Part shown: piece by piece, positions 1 through 4,797 of the stretch
How positions within the stretch are numbered: position 1 is the first letter of the stretch
Layout: each line of letters begins with the position of its first letter
Assembly: GCA_937870805.1 (NCBI GenBank)
Contig: CALMZT010000818.1
Span: 1-6,058, forward strand
Reading direction: 5' to 3'
Length of the DNA: 6,058 bases
Source of the DNA: an uncultured Chloroflexota bacterium
GTDB taxonomy: Bacteria; Chloroflexota; Anaerolineae; Aggregatilineales; Phototrophicaceae
The notes under the pieces: model-generated
What the model was told of the DNA's origin: nothing
The model's input: only the letters and a program-made list of their open reading frames with translations
Database searches by the model: none
Made by a program: the position numbers and the translations under genes

Positions 1-34
1 CCGCACCTTACGCAAACCGTTCGCCGCTGCGGAC

Positions 35-158
35 GCGGGCAGTTTTGAACTGCCCGCCAGGCGCATTGGAAACCCGTTCACGGGTTGGATGCTGCGGTTT
101 TTCAACCTCTTCAGAGGTTTACCAATCTTCTACTAGCTCTGGGTTTTGAACCCAGAGC
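35..158. repeat. Array of four hairpins, about 33 nt apart
   Basis: Four perfect hairpins lie in a row. H1 (35-57) has the 10-bp stem GCGGGCAGTT/AACTGCCCGC with loop TTG. H2 (71-86) has stem AACCCG/CGGGTT with loop TTCA. H3 (104-119) has stem AACCTC/GAGGTT with loop TTCA. H4 (136-158) has stem GCTCTGGGTT/AACCCAGAGC with loop TTG. H1 and H4 share the core GTTTTGAAC but have different, fully compensated outer stems. H2 and H3 share AACC..TTCA..GGTT, again with compensated differences. The centres fall near 46, 78.5, 111.5 and 147. This looks like an intergenic palindromic repeat of REP type. No U-tract follows any stem on either strand, so they are not typical intrinsic terminators, although H4 lies about 66 nt beyond the stop of the minus-strand gene at 224. 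Confidence 0.75.
65..126. repeat. Nested inverted repeat enclosing the two middle hairpins
   Basis: ATTGG-AAACC (65-74) pairs with GGTTT-A-CCAAT (116-126), 10 bp with one bulged A at 121. Inside it GGTTG (83-87) pairs with CAACC (103-107). The segment can therefore fold either as one long interrupted stem or as a cross-shaped structure with the two TTCA hairpins as side arms. The two folds compete for the same bases. Whether it acts as RNA or as DNA cannot be told from the sequence. Confidence 0.5.
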
Positions 159-223
159 GATAAATTGCGTTACGCTGCCTACAAACTGGCATTGAAGTAT
201 CGCGCACAAGCGGAGTAATTGCC

Positions 224-1123
224 CTATCCTGCATTACGGGCGCAGCGAAATCCAATAGTGTCGCTGCCATTCGTGGGTCCGCCCGTATTACGATTGCTGC
301 CTGTCAAATAGATGTCACGGTGCGCCCACGAACCGCCTCGCAGCGCGCGCACCTCCACCCCTGTACTCGCTTCATCTTCCCGACCATCGTCAATGACCAA
401 GCCATTAGCATCTGTAGGATAGGGATACCGCTGATAGATGGTGCTTGTCCACTCCGAAAGGTTGCCGCTCAGGTCATACGCGCCCACCCATGAACGCCCC
501 GCCGCTCTGCTGCCAACAGCGGCAGTTTGAGTGTTAGAATTGTCCGTAGAGACGACATTCTCTGCGACAAACGTATTTCCCCAAGGATAAATCAGGCTGT
601 CGGGTCCACGCGCGGCATATTCCCACTCGGCTTCTGTGGGCAGGCGTGCGCCTCGTAACGTGCAGAAGTCGCGCGACTCGTACCAGGTGATATTTTCGCG
701 CGGACGATCTTCACCCTCAAATGCATTGCCATCAGCCGCTTGCCCACCCAAACGCGCAAAATCACCTTGTGTCACTTCATACAGGTCAATCCAGAATGGC
801 GCAGCAAAGCATATAGGCGTGGGCGGCAGTTCATCTTGTTCGCCTTCCGTGCTGCCCATCGTGAAGCAGCCCGCTGGCACCAGCACCATCGGCACACCGT
901 CAAAATCCTGCTCAACAGGCGTCCAATCAGCGTTGCGGGCAATAGGGGTGATTGCAGGAGCAATTGTCAGACGCAGCGCAGCGACATCTTGCGTGGAAAC
1001 AGATGTCGCTGTCACTGTAGAACCGAATCTGAAGGGAAGCAACAATAATACAAGACTCGCTAATGTAACAATCACTATTATTATTATTACAACAAGTCTA
1101 ATACGCATCGTATTTGCTTCCAT
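224..1123 (-). CDS. Membrane-anchored SUMF1/FGE-sulfatase-domain protein, no catalytic cysteines
   Basis: Residue numbers here count from a TTG at 1129, so the chosen ATG at 1123 is residue 3. A hydrophobic segment (about 9-33) follows a short N-terminus containing R9 and R11, so it is probably a signal anchor. A Thr/Ser/Ala-rich linker leads to a full SUMF1 (FGE-sulfatase) domain at about 79-298, likely outside the membrane. Family landmarks in order are LVPAGCFTMGS (83-93), FWIDLYEVTQ (112-121), RLPTEAEWEYAARG (162-175), YPWGN (181-185), YDLSGNLSEW (218-227), RGGSW (264-268) and GFRCA (293-297). True formylglycine-generating enzymes carry two copper-binding cysteines just after RGGS. Here that stretch (269-292) has none, so sulfatase activation is unlikely and the role is unknown; related domains act as binding or other enzymatic modules. 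The start could also be the TTG at 1129, or the ATG at 1108, which has GGAAG 8 nt upstream. Confidence 0.9.
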   Translation of the reverse strand: MEANTMRIRLVVIIIIVIVTLASLVLLLLPFRFGSTVTATSVSTQDVAALRLTIAPAITPIARNADWTPVEQDFDGVPMVLVPAGCFTMGSTEGEQDELPPTPICFAAPFWIDLYEVTQGDFARLGGQAADGNAFEGEDRPRENITWYESRDFCTLRGARLPTEAEWEYAARGPDSLIYPWGNTFVAENVVSTDNSNTQTAAVGSRAAGRSWVGAYDLSGNLSEWTSTIYQRYPYPTDANGLVIDDGREDEASTGVEVRALRGGSWAHRDIYLTGSNRNTGGPTNGSDTIGFRCARNAG

Positions 1124-1138
1124 GCTCAAAAAAGGTAA

Positions 1139-1166
1139 AATATACGATTGAGTTTAGCTTGTTCAA
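1139..1166 (-). promoter_or_regulatory. Candidate sigma-70 promoter for the SUMF1-like gene
   Basis: Read on the minus strand, TTGAAC (1166-1161) is followed after 16 bp by TATATT (1144-1139), which matches the -10 consensus at five of six positions. Transcription would start near 1132, only about 9 nt before the ATG at 1123 but about 24 nt before the ATG at 1108. This is one reason the shorter start remains possible. Confidence 0.45.
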
Positions 1167-1359
1167 CGTGAGATAGCAAACCCCACACCTCATCTTCAAC
1201 ATCTGGCACCAAAACCGTTTTGTGTACCCCCGAACTCAAATTCACATCCCACTTCTCCTACTCATGTGCTCCACCCGGCACTATCCAGGTTCACTTTACT
1301 GCCCACACCTGCTGCCGCATGTTGAGCGTAAAAAGTTCCACATAGCACCCACACAAAAC

Positions 1360-1368
1360 TGCTATAAT
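1360..1368 (+). promoter_or_regulatory. Extended -10 promoter of the FemAB-like gene
   Basis: TGC-TATAAT is a perfect -10 hexamer (1363-1368) with the TGn extension (1360-1362). No good -35 lies 16-18 bp upstream, which is usual for extended -10 promoters. The predicted transcript begins near 1375, just in front of the AAAAAAGGA ribosome binding site (1375-1383). Confidence 0.65.
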
Positions 1369-1389
1369 GTCGTCAAAAAAGGAACACGC

Positions 1390-2463
1390 TTGTTCACCGT
1401 CGAGCACATCACCCACCGCGACCACTGGAATAACACGCTGCGCAGCCTCCCTTACGCTCACATTTTGCAAACGTGGGAATGGGGCGAATTTAAGCACAAA
1501 ACGACAGGTTGGCAGCCTCTGCGCCTCGCTTTCAAACGTGCTGGCGAGGTCAAAGCGCTGGCATCTGTCGGCGTGCGCAGCATCAGTCCATTCAAAATGC
1601 TGTACGTTTCCAAAGGTCCCGCGCTCGATTATTCCGACCCTGAACTCGTCAATTTTGTGCTCAACCATCTGCAAAATCTCGCCCGCCAGCAGTTCGCCGT
1701 CTGGCTAAAAATCGACCCCGATGTCGTGCTTGCAACAGGTGTCCCCAGCGAAGCTGACGATACTCCCGACCTCACAGGACAAGCCTTCGTTGCGAACTTG
1801 CAGGCACGCGGCTGGCGCTCCTCCGACGATCAAATTCAGTTCCGCAACACCATTAACATCGACCTCACGCCTAGCGAAGATGAGCTTCTCGCCGCGATGA
1901 GCCAGAACACCCGCCGCAAAGTGCGTATCGCGCAGCGTGAAGGCGTAACCGTGCGCGAAGGCACAACCGCCGATCTGCTGCTGCTGTACGACCTCTACCA
2001 GCAAACGGGCGCACGCGACGGTTTCCTCATTCGCCCACGCGACTACTATCTTCACGAGTGGCGCTACCTGATAGATGCTGGACTCGCGCAGCCCCTCATC
2101 GCTGAGTACAACGGCAAGGCGTTGGCACATGTGATTTTGTTCCACTTCGCGCGCAAATGCTGGTACTTCTACGGCGCATCCTCTAACGAAGAACGCGACA
2201 AAATGCCTAACTACTTGCTTCAATGGGAAGCGATGCGCTGGGCGAAGGCGCACGGCTACGTAGTGTACGATATGTGGGGCGCGCCTGATGAGTTCGTGGA
2301 AAGCGACAGCCTATGGGGCGTCTACCAGTTCAAGCGCGGCTTTCGCGGCACGGTGACGCGGCACATCGGCGCATGGGATTATGCGCCCTATCCGCTGCTC
2401 TACAAAGCGTACACTGAACTATACCCTCGTGTGCTGGCGTGGCTGCGGCGTCAAAGAAGGTAA
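1390..2463 (+). CDS. FemA/FemB-family peptidoglycan-bridge aminoacyltransferase (lipid II-type)
   Basis: This is a 357-residue protein of the FemABX family, which has two GNAT-like folds and adds amino acids from aminoacyl-tRNA to the lipid II pentapeptide in the cytoplasm, building the peptidoglycan cross-bridge. Seen here: the N-terminal ILQTWEWGEFK signature (residues 25-35), the basic helix NTRRKVRIAQREGV (173-186) typical of the second fold, a YFYGAS strand (260-265), MPNYLLQWEAMRWA (272-285), YDMWGAPDE (293-301) and LWGVYQFKRGFRG (308-320). The last two correspond to the family's D-x-x-G and FK-x-GF blocks. I chose TTG at 1390 because GGA sits 6 nt upstream, the extended -10 at 1360-1368 lies ahead of it, and homology starts right there. 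An open frame back to a GTG at 1222 would place the promoter inside the gene, and its residues look non-coding. No coiled-coil arm is seen, as in FemX-type members. The amino acid transferred cannot be read from sequence. Confidence 0.88.
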   Translation: MFTVEHITHRDHWNNTLRSLPYAHILQTWEWGEFKHKTTGWQPLRLAFKRAGEVKALASVGVRSISPFKMLYVSKGPALDYSDPELVNFVLNHLQNLARQQFAVWLKIDPDVVLATGVPSEADDTPDLTGQAFVANLQARGWRSSDDQIQFRNTINIDLTPSEDELLAAMSQNTRRKVRIAQREGVTVREGTTADLLLLYDLYQQTGARDGFLIRPRDYYLHEWRYLIDAGLAQPLIAEYNGKALAHVILFHFARKCWYFYGASSNEERDKMPNYLLQWEAMRWAKAHGYVVYDMWGAPDEFVESDSLWGVYQFKRGFRGTVTRHIGAWDYAPYPLLYKAYTELYPRVLAWLRRQRR

Positions 2464-2518
2464 ATTCCAGCGCCGATACACAATCTCGTTTTTATCATGT
2501 CAAACCCAAATACGCGAT

Positions 2519-2576
2519 GTCAGTGGATAAAGGGAGGTTTTTGACAATGCGTCCTTGCGATAGACCATCCACTGAC
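2519..2576 (+). promoter_or_regulatory. 10-bp inverted repeat framing a strong ribosome binding site
   Basis: GTCAGTGGAT (2519-2528) and ATCCACTGAC (2567-2576) are perfect inverted repeats 38 nt apart. Between them lie AGGGAGG (2531-2537) and an ATG at 2547, with 9 nt between GGAGG and the ATG. A second stem, AAGGG (2530-2534) with TCCTT (2552-2556, one G-T pair), could cover the Shine-Dalgarno. In RNA this would place ribosome binding under structural control. The function is inferred; only the pairing is seen. Confidence 0.4.
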
Positions 2577-2757
2577 TTAACAGCTTCAGTTGTGTCAGTG
2601 AAAAATTATTGACGACACTGTTGAGCGTGTAGTGTCAGTTGTGAACTCAGAAAAAGTCACCATTACTGACTCTACAGGCACGCGCAGACCAAAAGCTACT
2701 GACGCAACAGTAATGAGTGATGAGGAAAAGGCAGCAGTACATGAGTATGTCCTATAA
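2547..2757 (+). pseudogene. Small ORF broken by one base in an A5 run, with TDxT repeats; function unknown
   Basis: An ATG at 2547 with a strong AGGGAGG ribosome binding site opens a 21-codon frame ending in TGA at 2610-2612. Removing one A from the run at 2601-2605 joins it to the frame ending in TAA at 2755-2757, giving a 69-residue acidic protein. The evidence that both parts belong together is a 12-bp repeat ACTGACNNNACA at 2571, 2665 and 2698. It encodes TDLT, TDST and TDAT, and the copies lie in the right codon phase on either side of the proposed shift. A VVSV unit is likewise repeated at about 2589 and 2629. The C-terminal part (MSDEEKAAVHEYVL) looks like ordinary protein. It could be a decayed gene, a sequence error at a homopolymer, or a real frameshift site. 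I recognise no family. Length and codon evidence alone would not prove coding. Confidence 0.35.
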
Positions 2758-2832
2758 CAGCGATTAGTTTGAGGATAGCACAAAACGCCTTGCATTTGAG
2801 TTCCTTTTGACACTTTAATTCGGTGTGTAATG

Positions 2833-2867
2833 TTAGTCTTTAGCTATTAGTCGATAGTCATCAGGCT
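2833..2867. repeat. Degenerate heptamer repeats, consensus TTAGTCN
   Basis: Five head-to-tail 7-mers can be read: TTAGTCT (2833), TTAGCTA (2840), TTAGTCG (2847), ATAGTCA (2854) and TCAGGCT (2861). The first three differ little from TTAGTCN and the last two are more worn. This resembles the short tandem heptamer repeats known from cyanobacterial intergenic DNA. It is too short to assign a function. Confidence 0.5.
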
Positions 2868-2876
2868 TTATAGGTC

Positions 2877-2958
2877 ATTTCAAAATTAACTTTTTAAGCA
2901 GGGCGACACAGGCAAACTCCGTTTTACACGACGCCCCTACGCTGCCGAATTTTGAAAT
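2877..2958. repeat. 82-bp element bounded by perfect 11-bp inverted repeats
   Basis: ATTTCAAAATT (2877-2887) and AATTTTGAAAT (2948-2958) are exact inverted repeats. Inside them GGGCG (2901-2905) and CGCCC (2932-2936) form an inner stem, and the right side carries the word CCCCTACG. The arrangement suggests a small palindromic or MITE-like repeat. The flanking tetranucleotides (GGTC and AAGT) are not direct repeats, so no target-site duplication supports recent insertion. It encodes nothing credible. Confidence 0.45.
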
Positions 2959-3057
2959 AAGTTCTAGTCTTGAGGCAGTGGGGATAGTTTGTTGTGGAAT
3001 TAGATGTAGGCATTTCGGGCGCTGCAACATCTTACGTCGCTTAAGCCGAACTCCGGT

Positions 3058-3063
3058 TAAAAT
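3058..3063 (+). promoter_or_regulatory. Candidate -10 box for the membrane protein gene
   Basis: TAAAAT matches TATAAT at five of six positions and would start a transcript near 3070, giving a leader of about 23 nt to the ATG at 3093. No convincing -35 is present. It also argues against a start at the ATG at 3066, which would fall upstream of the predicted transcript start. Confidence 0.3.
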
Positions 3064-3092
3064 AGATGCATCGCAAAGTTGAAGGAACATTC

Positions 3093-4001
3093 ATGAGTGC
3101 TTTCAGCACAGACTCAACCCAAACAGCTACCTCTACACCATTAACAGGTATATGGCTGACAGTAGTACGCGGCGCATGGATATTGATCACTATCATTAGT
3201 CTTGCTACCTTTGCGCTGTTTCTACGCTATGCCAACGGCTATCTACGTCAAATCGGCGATTGGCGACGGGCAGCGCTGTTCATGTTGGGACTCAGCAACA
3301 CCTACTATGCAGGCTACTATGTCACCCTCATGGCAATCTTTGTGATAATTTACGTCGGGGTTGCTGTGTTCATCTTCTGGCATAAATCTGATAACCGTGT
3401 GGCGTTGCTGATTTCGCTAGCGCAGGTCACATTCGGCGTCACAGGCGCTATTTCCATCCATCCTGCCATCATGAGTAATGTATTCCGCAATACTACACCA
3501 CTATCAATCCTGCTCCTGATTACATCGACGTTGAGCAATCTGTTCGTTTTAATGTCACTTTTGCTTTTTCCAGATGGACGCTTCGTGCCTGATTGGACAA
3601 AATGGCTTGCCGTGATCGCATTGATTTACAGCGGTTCGCTCCTGCTGCGCCTCAACAACCTATCACCGCTTCTCTTATCGTTGCTGCCAGTTGTATTTTT
3701 CGGCGTTGGTATCTACGCACAAATGTATCGCTTCTTTCGTACTGCAAGCCCCACACAGCGCCAGCAAACGAGATTGATGGTTCATGGATTGCGAATCTCC
3801 ATCCCTTTAATTTTGATTGTACTTTATGTGATCCCGCAGCTTGTGCCACTTGTACGCCCGCCAACGATTCCGGCGGCAGCGTTGGCATATGAGATGGTGG
3901 GCGGTTTGGTGTTCCTGAGTCTGCTCATCGTCCCGCTTGCCCTCATGTCCAGTATCTTGCGCTATCACCTGTGGGACAGCGACGCTGCAAACAACGGTTG
4001 A
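3093..4001 (+). CDS. Eight-helix membrane protein resembling a histidine-kinase sensor module, no kinase
   Basis: This 302-residue integral membrane protein has hydrophobic segments at about 24-45, 76-96, 103-123, 136-158, 169-187, 192-212, 235-253 and 264-288. Three words match the multi-pass N-terminal region of Chloroflexota sensor histidine kinases: LFPDGRFVPDW (158-168), SPTQRQQTR (219-227) and ILRYHLWDSD (288-297). In those kinases the text continues through IINRTLVYG into GAF/HisKA/ATPase domains. Here it changes to AANNG and stops, and no kinase follows in any frame before the next gene. It may be a truncated sensor or a free-standing membrane module; the ligand is unknown. I chose the ATG at 3093 because AAGGA (3082-3086) lies 6 nt upstream. 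The in-frame ATG at 3066 has no such site. Confidence 0.75.
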   Translation: MSAFSTDSTQTATSTPLTGIWLTVVRGAWILITIISLATFALFLRYANGYLRQIGDWRRAALFMLGLSNTYYAGYYVTLMAIFVIIYVGVAVFIFWHKSDNRVALLISLAQVTFGVTGAISIHPAIMSNVFRNTTPLSILLLITSTLSNLFVLMSLLLFPDGRFVPDWTKWLAVIALIYSGSLLLRLNNLSPLLLSLLPVVFFGVGIYAQMYRFFRTASPTQRQQTRLMVHGLRISIPLILIVLYVIPQLVPLVRPPTIPAAALAYEMVGGLVFLSLLIVPLALMSSILRYHLWDSDAANNG

Positions 4002-4016
4002 GTGGCGACGCTGCAA
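3979..4016 (+). repeat. 12-bp direct repeat spanning the stop codon of the membrane protein
   Basis: GCGACGCTGCAA occurs at 3979-3990, inside the last codons, and again at 4005-4016 just past the TGA at 3999-4001, with 14 bp between the copies. The break in homology to kinase sensor modules falls exactly at the first copy, so it may mark a past rearrangement. The pair does not form a terminator. Confidence 0.55.
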
Positions 4017-4040
4017 GCGAGTTCATCATAGACTTTGGGG

Positions 4041-4046
4041 TACAAT
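4041..4046 (+). promoter_or_regulatory. Candidate -10 box of the toxin-antitoxin operon
   Basis: TACAAT matches the -10 consensus at five of six positions and lies 31 bp before the antitoxin ATG. The predicted start near 4053 leaves a leader of about 25 nt carrying AAGGA (4065-4069). No good -35 is seen. VapB antitoxins usually repress their own promoter together with the toxin, so an operator would be expected around here, but I see no clear palindrome. Confidence 0.45.
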
Positions 4047-4077
4047 GGGGGAAAAGACTAAGGCAAGGATTTAAACC

Positions 4078-4410
4078 ATGACAGATATGGTGATTATCGA
4101 AAGCGAAGTGGGCGAAGACGGTAAATTGAACATCCAGCTTCCGCCAGATGCGCCGCGTGGGCGTGTGCGTGTGACTGTTGAACCGCTGAATGAGCGACCA
4201 ACGGCGTTCAATGAGCCTGTGCCCGACGATGTTTACGACGCAGAGTTAGAAGCGTTGTTAAGCGATCCCACGACTTATACAGGGTTGGGTTTGACGGCGG
4301 AGGAAATTATTAAATCCCCTGAAATTGGTATTTGGGCAGACCGCGAAGATATGGTAGACCCAGTAGCCTACCTCCAGGAGCAACGCCGTAAACGTAGAGA
4401 AAGACATTAA
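4078..4410 (+). CDS. VapB-type antitoxin
   Basis: This 110-residue protein lies directly upstream of a PIN-domain toxin and is inferred to be its antitoxin. Residues 5-36 form a strand-rich start (VIIESEVGEDGKLNIQLP then GRVRVTVEP) of the kind that opens many small antitoxins of PIN toxins. Residues 50-110 are charged and helical, with the GIWADREDMVDPVAYL segment (84-99) and a basic tail (RRKRRER, 103-109). In such pairs the C-terminal part wraps the toxin and the N-terminal part dimerises, often binding the operator. The ATG at 4078 has AAGGA 8 nt upstream. Only 3 bp separate its TAA from the toxin start, so the genes are surely co-transcribed and probably translationally coupled. I cannot name the exact antitoxin subfamily; pairing is stronger evidence than sequence. 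Confidence 0.78.
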   Translation: MTDMVIIESEVGEDGKLNIQLPPDAPRGRVRVTVEPLNERPTAFNEPVPDDVYDAELEALLSDPTTYTGLGLTAEEIIKSPEIGIWADREDMVDPVAYLQEQRRKRRERH

Positions 4411-4413
4411 AAC

Positions 4414-4797
4414 GTGACTGAGTTTATCTTCGATTCAACAATCGTTATAGATTTGCTCCGTCAGAACCCAGCAGCTCTAAGCTGGTATGCCAGTATGACA
4501 AAACGGCGTATCGCTATCACACCTATCGTTTGGATGGAAACTGTCCAAGGAGCGCGCAACAATGCTGAACGTGATCAAATTTTGCGTTTTCTAAAACAGT
4601 TTCCCATTGAACATCCAATAGAAGCTGACAACAATTGGGCAATGCGGCAGTTTGCACGCTTCCATCTCGGCTACGGAATTGAACTCACAGATATGATGAT
4701 CGCCTCTGTCGCTGTCCGACTCAGTGTGCCTCTCTACACCCTCAACATCAAACACTATGTACCGCTGCCAGGTGTCAATGCAGTTCGTCCCTACTAA
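4414..4797 (+). CDS. VapC-type PIN-domain toxin ribonuclease
   Basis: This 127-residue protein has the typical PIN-domain length and pattern. FIFDSTIVIDLL places the first metal-binding aspartate at D7, WMETVQGA gives E42, and GIELTDMMIASVA gives D93. The C-terminal PLYTLNIKHYVPLPGV block with a terminal RPY matches the VapC subgroup in which the T-x-N-x-K-H-(F/Y) form replaces the fourth aspartate, so the acidic set is D-E-D. VapC toxins cut RNA, often tRNA or rRNA, with magnesium and slow growth when the antitoxin is lost. The start is GTG at 4414; only a weak purine stretch (AGAGAAAG, 4396-4403) precedes it, suggesting coupling to the antitoxin gene. The final TAA overlaps the stop of the opposite-strand gene. 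The gene appears intact. Confidence 0.85.
   Translation: MTEFIFDSTIVIDLLRQNPAALSWYASMTKRRIAITPIVWMETVQGARNNAERDQILRFLKQFPIEHPIEADNNWAMRQFARFHLGYGIELTDMMIASVAVRLSVPLYTLNIKHYVPLPGVNAVRPY

Larger units (their letters stand above)
2464..3092. other. Gene-poor interval between the FemAB-like gene and the membrane protein
   Basis: No intact gene is supported in these 629 bases. From left to right they hold an inverted repeat around a ribosome binding site (2519-2576), a small frameshifted ORF with internal repeats (2547-2757), degenerate heptamer repeats (2833-2867), a short palindromic element (2877-2958) and a candidate promoter (3058-3063). No hairpin plus T-tract follows the FemAB stop; the T run near 2489-2493 has no stem before it. 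Confidence 0.6.

Noticed and set aside
35..158. Hairpins as a CRISPR array
   Set aside because: The units are palindromes with differing stems, not identical direct repeats separated by unique spacers of constant length.
636..1151. Long plus-strand open frame opposite the SUMF1-like gene
   Set aside because: It lies opposite a well-supported domain, resembles no family, and is rich in Ser and Arg, as expected of an antisense shadow.
1222..1389. In-frame extension of the FemAB gene to a GTG at 1222
   Set aside because: It would contain the extended -10 promoter. Its residues do not look like family sequence, and the conserved N-terminus begins at the TTG at 1390 with a ribosome binding site in front.
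1705..2253. 182-codon minus-strand open frame inside the FemAB gene
   Set aside because: It is an antisense frame of a clearly coding gene with conserved motifs on the plus strand; no ribosome binding site or known family.
2464..2500. Possible terminator after the FemAB gene
   Set aside because: A T run is present at 2489-2493, but no stable stem precedes it.
2595..2813. 72-codon minus-strand open frame in the gap
   Set aside because: It has no recognisable domain, and the codon-phased TDxT repeats favour plus-strand coding in the same bases.
2807..2833. Perfect -35 hexamer TTGACA at 2807-2812
   Set aside because: The only -10-like sequence (TAATGT, 2828-2833) is 15 bp away and poor, and no gene starts close behind it. 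Another TTGACA at 2541-2546 has no -10 at all.
2875..3090. 71-codon minus-strand open frame
   Set aside because: It runs through a palindromic element and the promoter region of the next gene; no family resemblance.
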